Source: an uncultured Clostridium sp.
Lineage (GTDB): Bacteria; Bacillota; Clostridia; TANB77; CAG-508
DNA length: 34,270 nt
NCBI GenBank assembly: GCA_945874585.1
Contig: CAMCHB010000001.1
Coordinates: 1-34,270 of the forward strand
Direction of reading: 5' to 3'
Shown: one piece after another, positions 16,916 to 24,378 of the stretch
Position numbering within the stretch: position 1 is the stretch's first letter
Layout: each line of letters begins with the position of its first letter
Notes under the pieces: generated by a model
The model's input: the letters and a program-made list of their open reading frames with translations, nothing else
What the model was told of the DNA's origin: nothing
Databases searched by the model: none
Translations under genes and position numbers: made by a program

Positions 16916-17071
16916 ATGGATTTAATGCGGATGTCTGAAATGATGTTAATAGGGCTTATGGTTATTTCGGGAGCAATGGCATGGTTGGGAAGAGAAAAAT
17001 TACATTATTATGTTTTGGAACTTAATATTGTAATACTTTTCATGGTCACTATGCTTGATTGCTTCTGGTAA
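16916..17071 (+). CDS. Second small membrane protein, 51 residues
   Basis: Translation likely begins at ATG 16916 after AGAAGG. The sequence MDLMRMSEMM leads into a hydrophobic helix (LIGLMVISGAMAWL), a charged turn REKLHYY and a second hydrophobic helix (VLELNIVILFMVTML), ending DCFW. The hairpin layout mirrors the 52-residue protein just upstream (REKLHYYVLEL compared with RCKENVVYALILEL), so the two may be diverged copies. It too has an in-frame CGG (16928-16930), avoided by an alternative ATG at 16931 with a poorer ribosome site, which would give a protein also beginning MS. A hairpin follows the stop, then the two-component system. Function not recognised. Confidence 0.5.
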   Translation: MDLMRMSEMMLIGLMVISGAMAWLGREKLHYYVLELNIVILFMVTMLDCFW

Positions 17072-17077
17072 ATCAAA

Positions 17078-17112
17078 ACAAAAGGAGGTTACAATTGGTA
17101 ATCTCCTTTTGT
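17078..17112 (+). terminator. Terminator hairpin after the small membrane genes
   Basis: Arms 17078-17092 (ACAAAAGGAGGTTAC) and 17098-17112 (GTAATCTCCTTTTGT) pair along 15 positions with one G-T pair around the loop AATTG. The T-run lies inside the 3' arm rather than after it, so termination may be partial and read-through into the two-component genes is possible. Confidence 0.65.
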
Positions 17113-17143
17113 TCACATAGAGTTCATAAAGCTTTGCTATAAT
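17111..17143 (+). promoter_or_regulatory. Response-regulator direct repeat plus -10 of the two-component operon
   Basis: Two 11-base repeats, GTTCACATAGA (17111-17121) and GTTCATAAAGC (17122-17132), match at 8 of 11 positions and contain TTCACA-N5-TTCATA. They replace a recognisable -35 and stand just before a perfect TATAAT (17138-17143). OmpR/PhoB-type regulators bind such 11-base direct repeats at this position, so positive autoregulation by the regulator encoded next is likely. Confidence 0.55.
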
Positions 17144-17171
17144 TTGCAAAAATGAGTGAGGTGAAGGTTTT

Positions 17172-17852
17172 ATGTTTAATATTCTCATCGTGGAAGATGA
17201 TAAAAATTTACGAAAATTGATGGTCACTTCCCTAATCAAAAATCAATATCATACTTTTGAGGCAACCAATGGAGCGGAAGCATTGGAGGTGCTAGATAAA
17301 AATTATATTGATTTGGTGATTAGTGATGTTAAGATGCCAGAAATGGATGGCTATGAATTGGTTAAGGATTTACGTGATTCCCAATATGAAATTCCCATTA
17401 TGCTGATTACAGCTAAAGCAGGAATTGAGGATAAAAAACTAGGCTTTTTGCTAGGTGCAGATGACTATATGGTAAAACCTATCAACATGGAAGAAATGGT
17501 GCTACGTGTACAGGTTTTATTAAAAAGAGCCAAACGAATCAATGAAAGGAAAATTCGCATAGGAGATTTGGTGTTGGACTATAAGCAATTGACGGTGATG
17601 CGTGGCAATCAAGTTTATAATCTGGCTCAAAAAGAATTTTATTTATTGTATAAATTATTAGGCACACCCAATACGATTTTTACTAGACAAGAACTGATTG
17701 AAGAAATTTGGGGCTTAGAAAGTGAATCCGATTATCGAACGGTAGATGTGCATATCAAAAGAATTCGTGAAAAAATGGGAGATGTGCCAGAGTTTGAAAT
17801 TCAGACGGTTCGCGGGATTGGATACAAATGTATCTTACACCAGAAAGGATAA
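17172..17852 (+). CDS. OmpR-family response regulator
   Basis: A 226-residue DNA-binding response regulator. The receiver domain (1-118) has the acidic pair EDD near residue 9, phospho-acceptor D52 in ISDVKMPEMDG, the switch region LITAKA and the conserved Lys in GADDYMVKP. The C-terminal winged helix (about 128-222) has LAQKEFYLLYKLL, the recognition-helix region SDYRTVDVHIKRIREKMG and the terminal hairpin IQTVRGIGYKC, typical of OmpR/PhoB. A GAGGTGAAGG ribosome site precedes the ATG. The kinase gene starts 2 bases after its stop. The direct repeats in its own promoter suggest autoregulation. The target genes are unknown; the small membrane genes just upstream are candidates. Confidence 0.93.
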   Translation: MFNILIVEDDKNLRKLMVTSLIKNQYHTFEATNGAEALEVLDKNYIDLVISDVKMPEMDGYELVKDLRDSQYEIPIMLITAKAGIEDKKLGFLLGADDYMVKPINMEEMVLRVQVLLKRAKRINERKIRIGDLVLDYKQLTVMRGNQVYNLAQKEFYLLYKLLGTPNTIFTRQELIEEIWGLESESDYRTVDVHIKRIREKMGDVPEFEIQTVRGIGYKCILHQKG

Positions 17853-17854
17853 TT

Positions 17855-18964
17855 ATGTTTGAAAAATTTTTTGGAAAAAAGAAATCGATTCAACGAGAAA
17901 TGATGATAGGAATTTTGGTGATTGTAATTCTGGTAACGATTTTTTCATCGGTTGGTTTTTACATATTTGTGCATCAGGAAATTGCTAAAATTGTAACAAT
18001 TGATATTCAAAATAACGAAGAGCTAGAAGGTCTATTTTCCGTCATTCGAAGAGGAATTATTATCATTTTGATCAATACAGTTATTATTAGCAGTGCTATT
18101 ATTCAATTAGCCAGTAAAAAAATATTGGGACCTTTGGAAAAAATGATGGATGCCACGAAAAAGGTGGCAGAAGGAGATTTTGAAGTTCGCTTGGAAACGC
18201 AAAGAAAGGACGAAATTCAGGATTTGACCAATAATTTTAATCATATGGTAAAGGAATTGGGTGAAACCGAACTATTGCAAAAGGATTTTATTGATAATGT
18301 GTCACATGAAATTAAAACCCCCATTAACTCGATACAGGGATTTGCCAAGTTATTGGATGATGTAAATTTAAGCCAGGAGGAAAGAAAAGAATACGTAGAT
18401 ATTATTGTGGAAGAGTCTAATCGTATTTTGGATTTGTCTAGTAATATTTTGAAATTGTCTAAATTACAGCATCAAGATAAGATTACGAAAAAGGAACAAG
18501 TGGATATTGCCGAGCAATTGCGTAAGGCTGTAGTACTACTAGAGCCAAAATGGAAAGAAAAACAAATTGAGATTTTGGTAAATCTTCAGCAATATTATTT
18601 TGCGGGAGATGAAGAATTGCTATTACAGGTATGGACGAATTTACTAGATAATGCGATTAAATTTTCTCACCCAAAAGGAAGAATTGTGATAGCAACTGCG
18701 AAAAAAGAAGATCATTTGATGATTCAAATGCAAGATAATGGAATTGGTATGAAACCAGAAGAATTAGAGAAAATATATACTAGATTTTATCAAGTGGATC
18801 AATCCCATTCAGGTGAAGGAAGCGGACTAGGACTAGCAATTGTAAAGCGTATTGTAGAATTATCCAAAGGAACCATTCAATTTACTTCCAAAGAGGGAGA
18901 AGGAACAACGGTTACCATTACCTTGCCACTTATCGAAAAACAAAATAAAATATGGATTCGTTAA
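17855..18964 (+). CDS. Sensor histidine kinase
   Basis: A 369-residue membrane kinase partnering the response regulator encoded just upstream. Two transmembrane helices (about 17-39 and 67-86) enclose a short external loop of roughly 27 residues. Then come a HAMP linker (about 87-140), the HisKA helix with NVSHEIKTPINSI (H151) and the ATPase domain with N box DNAIKFS, G1 DNGIGM and G2 GEGSGLGLAIVKRI. The ATG at 17855 is preceded by AAAGGA; an in-frame ATG at 17828 lies inside the regulator gene and lacks a ribosome site. The very short loop resembles kinases that sense signals in or at the membrane, often through a small membrane partner, which makes the two upstream hairpin proteins interesting. 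The signal is unknown. Confidence 0.93.
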   Translation: MFEKFFGKKKSIQREMMIGILVIVILVTIFSSVGFYIFVHQEIAKIVTIDIQNNEELEGLFSVIRRGIIIILINTVIISSAIIQLASKKILGPLEKMMDATKKVAEGDFEVRLETQRKDEIQDLTNNFNHMVKELGETELLQKDFIDNVSHEIKTPINSIQGFAKLLDDVNLSQEERKEYVDIIVEESNRILDLSSNILKLSKLQHQDKITKKEQVDIAEQLRKAVVLLEPKWKEKQIEILVNLQQYYFAGDEELLLQVWTNLLDNAIKFSHPKGRIVIATAKKEDHLMIQMQDNGIGMKPEELEKIYTRFYQVDQSHSGEGSGLGLAIVKRIVELSKGTIQFTSKEGEGTTVTITLPLIEKQNKIWIR

Positions 18965-18992
18965 AAAGGTATAGTAATTTGGACAAAATTCT

Positions 18993-19011
18993 GTTAGAAT
19001 AGGTTAGAATA
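18993..19011 (+). repeat. Tandem 9-base repeat upstream of tcdA
   Basis: GTTAGAATA occurs at 18993-19001 and again at 19003-19011, separated by one G. Each copy contains TAGAAT, which could serve as a -10 hexamer, but no well-spaced -35 is seen. It may be a regulator site or chance. Confidence 0.4.
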
Positions 19012-19040
19012 AATTTGTAATAGAAATGGAAGTTAGGAAC

Positions 19041-19808
19041 ATGTTAAATCAATTTTCAAGGACAGAATTACTAATTGGAAAAGAAGGCGTGGAAACATTA
19101 CACAAAGCTAAGGTAGCCATTTTTGGAATTGGCGGTGTTGGCTCATTTGTAGTGGAAGGATTGGTTAGAGCTGGGGTAGAGCATTTTGTTTTAGTAGATG
19201 ATGATAAAATTTGCTTGACCAATTTAAATCGTCAAATTATTGCAAATCGCAACACAATTGGAAAATATAAAGTAGAAGAGATGAAAGAGCGTATCTTATC
19301 AATCAATCCAAAAGCAACGGTAGAAACCCATCAAGAATTTTATATGCCAGATACAGATACCGAAATTTTGACAAAGGATATTGATTATATTGTCGATGCC
19401 GTGGATACGGTGACAGCTAAGATTGCACTTGTTACCAAAGCCAATGCGTTAGATATTCCGATTATATCAGCAATGGGAACAGGCAATAAATTAGACCCAA
19501 CGCGTTTTGAAATAGCAGATATTTATCAAACCAAAATATGCCCATTGGCCAAAGTGATGAGAAGAGAATTACGAAAAAGGGGTGTTTCCCATTTGAAGGT
19601 TCTTTATTCACAAGAAGAGCCATTGCAACCAATTCAATTGGAAGAAAACAGCTGTAAAACGCATTGTATTTGTCCGCCAGAAACCAAAAGAAAATGCGAT
19701 AGACGTAATCAAGTCCCAGGCAGTATTTCTTTTGTACCATCTGTGGCAGGACTAATCATAGCAGGAGAAGTGGTCAAAGACATTTTGAAAAAAATAAAAC
19801 AAAAATAG
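19041..19808 (+). CDS. tcdA: tRNA threonylcarbamoyladenosine dehydratase TcdA
   Basis: TcdA is an E1-like ATP-dependent enzyme that dehydrates t6A at tRNA position 37 to cyclic ct6A. Visible features are the canonical start MLNQFSRTELLIGKEG, the nucleotide-binding GIGGVGSFVVEGLVRAG, VLVDDDKICLTNLNRQI, YIVDAVDTVTAK, the MGTGNKLDPTRFEI region and the C-terminal QVPGSISFVPSVAGLIIAGEVV. A Cys cluster (CKTHCIC, KRKCDRR) lies at about 204-218. The ATG at 19041 is preferred over 19026 because GGAAG (19028-19032) then has good spacing and the N-terminus matches homologues; this gives 255 residues. Its stop codon lies within the hairpin of the terminator shared with mutS2. Confidence 0.92.
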   Translation: MLNQFSRTELLIGKEGVETLHKAKVAIFGIGGVGSFVVEGLVRAGVEHFVLVDDDKICLTNLNRQIIANRNTIGKYKVEEMKERILSINPKATVETHQEFYMPDTDTEILTKDIDYIVDAVDTVTAKIALVTKANALDIPIISAMGTGNKLDPTRFEIADIYQTKICPLAKVMRRELRKRGVSHLKVLYSQEEPLQPIQLEENSCKTHCICPPETKRKCDRRNQVPGSISFVPSVAGLIIAGEVVKDILKKIKQK

Positions 19809-19840
19809 ATGAAAACGAATCTTAGTTTTCATCTATTTTT
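19801..19840. terminator. Bidirectional terminator between tcdA and mutS2
   Basis: Sixteen bases (19801-19816) pair perfectly with 19825-19840 around the loop GAATCTTA. T-runs flank the stem in both orientations, so it can stop the converging tcdA and mutS2 transcripts. It includes the tcdA stop codon. Confidence 0.9.
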
Positions 19841-19848
19841 GTTTTTTT

Positions 19849-22176
19849 CTATAGTTCAACAATTGTTACACCAGTATCTCCTTCGCCAATACCACCTAGA
19901 CGAAAAGAACGAACACGAGGATTTTTTTTCAAATATTGGTGAATTCCTTTGCGAAGAGTACCAGTTCCTTTTCCATGTACAATACGAATTTCATGGACAT
20001 GAGCTAAAATGGCGTCGTCCATGTATTTATCTAAGAGATAAACGGCATCGTCCACGGTATAACCAATAACATTTATTTCACTTGAAAAATGTTTGGATTT
20101 GGAAGTGGTATACGAGCTAGAAATCGTTTGTTTTTGCTTTTTAGAAGAAGGAGCAATTGCCAAGTCGCTTAATTTTACATTCATTTTCATACTGCCAATT
20201 TGCACTTGAACCAGATTTTCTTTATTGGGTAAACTTCGCAAAATACCTGTTTGGTGCAAAGATGAAATGGTAACATCCATTCCAATTTTTAATTGGTTGG
20301 GATCTAATGTTGGTATTTTTGAGGAAGCAGTAGGAGTATACAATTTTTTCATTTCTGTATGCAATTTTGCTTTCACATGAGAAAGTTCAGCAGATGAGGA
20401 AGCAGAAAGCTGCTTTCGAATAGCATCTGTTTCTTCTTGGGTCTGAAGCAATAATTGATGGGCTTCTAATTTGGCTTTTGCAAGGATTTCTTCTTTTTTT
20501 TCTTGCCATTGTTGTTGTTCTGTTTGAAGATTTCCTTTTAAGTTTTGGGCCTCAGCTAATAATTGGTCTGTTAATTTTTTTTCATTTTCCATTTGTGCTT
20601 TTTGTTGGTAGATGTTTTGAATCAAATCCTCAACATTGGTGCTTTCTTGACTCAAACGAGATTTGGCATTGTCCAAAATGGAAACAGGCAATCCTAATTT
20701 TTGACTGATGGCAAAGGCCATACTTTTACCAGGCACACCAATCAAAAGATGGTAAGTAGGAGATAGCGTTTGAATATCGAATTCACAACTTGCGTTTTCA
20801 AAACCAGGATGTGTTAAGGCGTAATTTTTTACTTCAGGATAATGCGTAGTGGCTAAAGTAAGGGCATGTTTTTGATGCCAATATTCGAGTAAGCTAACAG
20901 CAAGACAAGAACCTTCAATCGGGTCTGTGCCAGCACCTAATTCATCTACTAAGATAAGGCTGTTAGCAGTTGCTTTTTTCACGATTTGAATAATGTTTGT
21001 CATATGAGCAGAAAAGGTACTAAGGGATTCGGCAATGCTTTGTAAATCGCCGATATCAGCAAAAACTTGATCAAATACATAGATACCGCTGGACTCTTTG
21101 GCTGGAATATATAAACCACAAATTGCCATAATGGTTAGCAGTCCCACTGTTTTTAGAGTCACTGTTTTACCACCAGTGTTAGGGCCTGTAATGACCAAAG
21201 ATGAATAGTTGTGACCGATTTCAAAATCGATAGGAACTACTTTTTGTGGGTCAAGTAAGGGATGTCTAGCTTGCTTTAAGATAATTTGAGGGGCATCTAG
21301 AAGAAGTGGTTCTGTTGCGTGGATGTGTTGACCATAGTGAGCTTTGGCAAAGGCAAAGTCAATTTGGCCAATGCTTGTAACATCATTTGAAAGAGCTTCT
21401 GTCATAGGATAAAAAAGAGAGGATAAGTGTTTTAATATTTTTTCAATTTCTGCTTTTTCTTTGACCTGAAGAGAAGCTAGTTCATTGTTTAATTCAAATA
21501 CAGAGATGGGTTCGATAAAGACAGTAGAGCCACTGGCTGAAACATCGTGTACCAATCCTTTGATTTCACTTCGGTATTCTTGTTTTACTGGAATAACAAA
21601 ACGATGATTGCGAATGGTAATAATGGGTTCTTGTATTTGTTTTTTATTCAAAAAGGAAGCAAGTTGTGTACGAATGGTCTCTTCAATGGAGCGCATTTGA
21701 CTGCGAATACGGTACAATTCCTCTGAAGCATGATCTTCCACGTGTTCTTCTGATACGATGGATTTTAAAACGGCCTGTTCAACAGATGCGTTGGTGTACA
21801 AAGCATCAAAATAGGATGAAAGAATGGTTAAATCGGATAAATCGACATCTTCATTCGTAGCATACTGTTTTAATTCACGTGCCATGGTTAGAATATGGGC
21901 TAGGTCTAATAATTGTTGGCAAGAAAGGGTTCCTTCTCCTATTAAGATTTTTAAATGAGTTTGAATAGGGGGCATAGAGTCAAGTGGTGGATTTCCTTTT
22001 CGCAAACTAAAAATAGTGGCTTCGGTGGTTTCTTGAAGTAAAAATCGAGTGGATTCTTTTTGAAACAATGGAACCAATGAAAGACACGCTTTTTTTCCCC
22101 ATTCGGTAATAGCATATTGGCTTAAAGTGGCCGTAATCTGGTCGAATTCTAATTTTTCTAGTAATTTTGTTGACAT
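19849..22176 (-). CDS. mutS2: Endonuclease MutS2 / ribosome-collision factor RqcU
   Basis: MutS2 is a MutS-like ATPase with a C-terminal Smr domain. It was first linked to suppression of recombination, and in Bacillus it is reported to split collided ribosomes (RqcU). The 775-residue protein lacks the mismatch-reading N-terminal domain. It has the clamp/lever regions, Walker A GPNTGGKTVTLKT (about 330-342), Walker B LILVDELGAGTDPIEGS, ATTHYPEVK, a coiled coil (about 510-615) and a KOW-like segment, then the Smr domain (about 695-775) with HGKGTGTLRKGIHQYL and GEGDTGVTIVEL. The usual LDLRG at the Smr start is INVIG here. The ribosome site AAGGAGAG precedes the ATG. This is the only minus-strand gene in the window. 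Confidence 0.95.
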   Translation of the reverse strand: MSTKLLEKLEFDQITATLSQYAITEWGKKACLSLVPLFQKESTRFLLQETTEATIFSLRKGNPPLDSMPPIQTHLKILIGEGTLSCQQLLDLAHILTMARELKQYATNEDVDLSDLTILSSYFDALYTNASVEQAVLKSIVSEEHVEDHASEELYRIRSQMRSIEETIRTQLASFLNKKQIQEPIITIRNHRFVIPVKQEYRSEIKGLVHDVSASGSTVFIEPISVFELNNELASLQVKEKAEIEKILKHLSSLFYPMTEALSNDVTSIGQIDFAFAKAHYGQHIHATEPLLLDAPQIILKQARHPLLDPQKVVPIDFEIGHNYSSLVITGPNTGGKTVTLKTVGLLTIMAICGLYIPAKESSGIYVFDQVFADIGDLQSIAESLSTFSAHMTNIIQIVKKATANSLILVDELGAGTDPIEGSCLAVSLLEYWHQKHALTLATTHYPEVKNYALTHPGFENASCEFDIQTLSPTYHLLIGVPGKSMAFAISQKLGLPVSILDNAKSRLSQESTNVEDLIQNIYQQKAQMENEKKLTDQLLAEAQNLKGNLQTEQQQWQEKKEEILAKAKLEAHQLLLQTQEETDAIRKQLSASSSAELSHVKAKLHTEMKKLYTPTASSKIPTLDPNQLKIGMDVTISSLHQTGILRSLPNKENLVQVQIGSMKMNVKLSDLAIAPSSKKQKQTISSSYTTSKSKHFSSEINVIGYTVDDAVYLLDKYMDDAILAHVHEIRIVHGKGTGTLRKGIHQYLKKNPRVRSFRLGGIGEGDTGVTIVEL

Positions 22177-22203
22177 GATTCATCTCTCCTTGTATTATGC
22201 AAT

Positions 22204-22232
22204 ATTATATGGTAAATCCTTGCTATGGTCAA
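22204..22232 (-). promoter_or_regulatory. Sigma-A promoter for mutS2
   Basis: On the minus strand, TTGACC (22232-22227), a 17-base spacer and TATAAT (22209-22204). Near-consensus and about 28 bases before the mutS2 start. Confidence 0.75.
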
Positions 22233-22385
22233 GAGTGAGGAAAAATAAGATTTTGGTTATGAACAAAGTGGTATAAGAGGTGATACAACAGATATACAAG
22301 ATAGATATAGCAAAGGTGCTTTTCGAGCAATACCAGACCCAGATTTTGTCAATCATTTTTGAAAATGTCTTAAAAATTTTTATTT

Positions 22386-22416
22386 ATTAGCACTAAATTT
22401 TTTGTTTAGTGCTAAT
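22386..22416. promoter_or_regulatory. Inverted repeat with CIRCE-like half-sites
   Basis: ATTAGCACTAAA and TTTAGTGCTAAT are perfect complements around TTTTTTG. TTAGCACT and AGTGCTAA equal the outer arms of the HrcA operator CIRCE, but the gap between them is 13 rather than 11 bases and the inner C/G is missing. A short T-run follows on the + side, so a terminator of an unseen transcript is the alternative. It lies about 30 bases before the first lepA promoter candidate. Confidence 0.5.
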
Positions 22417-22447
22417 ATTTTTATGCGACTTTTTCCTAAATGATTTA

Positions 22448-22476
22448 TTAAGACATTATCATAAATGAATTATAAT
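22448..22476 (+). promoter_or_regulatory. Candidate distal lepA promoter
   Basis: TTAAGA (22448-22453), a 17-base spacer and perfect TATAAT (22471-22476). Confidence 0.45.
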
Positions 22477-22522
22477 TAAGGGTAGAAAAACGGAGAAACT
22501 ACTAGTAAGAAATAGGAAAATA

Positions 22523-22531
22523 TGATATACT
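22523..22531 (+). promoter_or_regulatory. Candidate extended -10 promoter for lepA
   Basis: TGATATACT is an extended -10 (TG-N-TATACT). Transcription would start near 22538 and give a very short leader that still contains the GGAGGA ribosome site. Confidence 0.4.
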
Positions 22532-22550
22532 AACACTCATGGAGGAGAGA

Positions 22551-24365
22551 ATGGAAGATAAACAAAAAAATATTCGAAATTTTAGCATTATAGCCCATAT
22601 TGATCATGGAAAGTCAACACTGGCAGACCGTATGATTGAAATGACAGGTGCTTTATCGGAAAGAGAAATGGAAGCACAGGTTTTGGACAATATGGATATT
22701 GAACGTGAAAGAGGAATCACCATTAAATCACAAGCTGTTCGTATGAAATACAAAGCCAAAAATGGACAAGAATATATTTTTAATTTGATTGATACACCAG
22801 GACATGTAGATTTTAATTATGAAGTTTCCAGAAGTTTAGCAGCCTGTGAGGGTGCTGTTTTAGTAGTGGATAGTAGCCAAGGAATCGAAGCACAAACGTT
22901 AGCCAATGTGTATTTAGCTTTGGATAACAATTTGGAAATCGTTCCGGTTTTAAATAAAGTAGATTTACCAAATGCAAGACCAGATGAAGTCAAACAAGAA
23001 ATTGAGGATGTGATTGGAATACCAGCAGAAGATGCACCTTGCATATCAGCTAAAACAGGTTATCACGTTGACCAAGTGCTAGAACGCATTGTAACGGATA
23101 TTCCATGTCCAACAGGAGACAAACAAGCACCACTACAATGCTTGATTTTTGATTCTTTTTATGACAATTACAAGGGCGCTGTTAGTTATGTGCGTGTCAA
23201 AAATGGAACGGTAGCTGTTGGAGATGAAATTTTGTATATGGCAACCGGGAAAAAATTTACCGTAACAGAAGTTGGCTATTTTGGAGCAGGTCGTTATATA
23301 CCAAACCAAACTTTAGAGGCAGGCGAAGTTGGTTATATAGCTGCTAGCGTAAAAAATGTTTGCGATGTACATGTAGGTGATACCATTACCAAAGCCGAGA
23401 ATCCAGCTAAAAGTCCATTACCAGGGTATAAAAAGGCCAATTCCATGGTATATTGTGGACTATATCCACTCGATGGCAGTGAATACGATAATTTGAAAAT
23501 GGCACTAGAAAAATTAAAATTAAATGATGCAGCTTTAAATTATGAACCAGAAACATCTATTGCACTTGGGTTTGGGTTTCGTTGTGGCTTTTTGGGCTTA
23601 TTGCATTTGGAAATTATACAAGAGCGCTTGGATCGAGAGTTTCACATTGGTCTGATTACAACAGCTCCATCGGTTATTTATAAAGTACACAAAACCAATG
23701 GAGAAGTGCTCGATCTATACAATCCAGCAGATTTGCCTCAAACATCTGAAATTAGCTATTTGGAAGAACCAATTGTTAAGGCAGAAATTATGCTTCCAAA
23801 AGAATTTGTGGGCAATGTGATGAAAGTTTGCCAAGATAGACGAGGAGTCTATTTGGATATGAAATATTTGGATCAAAACAGAGTGATTTTATCTTATGAA
23901 TTACCACTAAATGAAATCATTTATGACTTTTTTGATACTCTGAAATCCAAAACAAAAGGGTATGCTTCTTTTGATTATGAATTTTTGGAATACCGCAAAG
24001 CAGATTTGGTAAAACTAGATATTCATATCAATGGGGAAGCGGTAGATGCTTTATCTTTTATTGTGCATCGCCAAACTGCCTATGAACGTGGCAAGAAAAT
24101 GATTGAAAAACTCAAAACAGTGATTCCAAGGCAATTATTTGAAATTCCTTTGCAAGCTGTGATTGGAGGAAAAATTATTGCACGTCAAACCATTTCGGCT
24201 ATGCGCAAAGATGTACTTGCGAAATGCTATGGTGGTGATATTACCAGAAAGAAAAAGCTATTGGAAAAACAGAAAAAAGGCAAGAAAAAAATGCGTCAAA
24301 TTGGCAATGTTGAGATTCCACAAGAAGCATTTTTATCAGTATTGAAATTAGATGATGAATCTTAA
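22551..24365 (+). CDS. lepA: Elongation factor 4 (LepA)
   Basis: LepA is a translational GTPase related to EF-G that acts on ribosomes in 30S biogenesis and back-translocation. The 604-residue protein shows the G motifs AHIDHGKST (15-23), the RGITIKSQ switch, DTPGHVDF, NKVDLP and SAKTG, then domains II, III and V (LGFGFRCGFLGLLHLEI) and the LepA-specific C-terminal domain ending RQIGNVEIPQEAFLSVLKL. The ATG at 22551 is chosen because GGAGGAGA (22541-22548) is its ribosome site; an in-frame ATG at 22539 overlaps that site and has none of its own. rlmB follows after 13 bases, so the two are co-transcribed. lepA often precedes hrcA-dnaK in Clostridia, but not here. Confidence 0.96.
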   Translation: MEDKQKNIRNFSIIAHIDHGKSTLADRMIEMTGALSEREMEAQVLDNMDIERERGITIKSQAVRMKYKAKNGQEYIFNLIDTPGHVDFNYEVSRSLAACEGAVLVVDSSQGIEAQTLANVYLALDNNLEIVPVLNKVDLPNARPDEVKQEIEDVIGIPAEDAPCISAKTGYHVDQVLERIVTDIPCPTGDKQAPLQCLIFDSFYDNYKGAVSYVRVKNGTVAVGDEILYMATGKKFTVTEVGYFGAGRYIPNQTLEAGEVGYIAASVKNVCDVHVGDTITKAENPAKSPLPGYKKANSMVYCGLYPLDGSEYDNLKMALEKLKLNDAALNYEPETSIALGFGFRCGFLGLLHLEIIQERLDREFHIGLITTAPSVIYKVHKTNGEVLDLYNPADLPQTSEISYLEEPIVKAEIMLPKEFVGNVMKVCQDRRGVYLDMKYLDQNRVILSYELPLNEIIYDFFDTLKSKTKGYASFDYEFLEYRKADLVKLDIHINGEAVDALSFIVHRQTAYERGKKMIEKLKTVIPRQLFEIPLQAVIGGKIIARQTISAMRKDVLAKCYGGDITRKKKLLEKQKKGKKKMRQIGNVEIPQEAFLSVLKLDDES

Positions 24366-24378
24366 AAAGGAGAAGAAA

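Larger units (their letters stand above)
22177..22538. other. Divergent intergenic region mutS2/lepA
   Basis: This 362-base stretch has no convincing gene. From left to right it holds the mutS2 promoter, an open stretch without an ATG (22249-22362, ending SKGAFRAIPDPDFVNHF), the 12-base-pair inverted repeat at 22386-22416, and two candidate lepA promoters (22448-22476 and 22523-22531). Confidence 0.6.
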
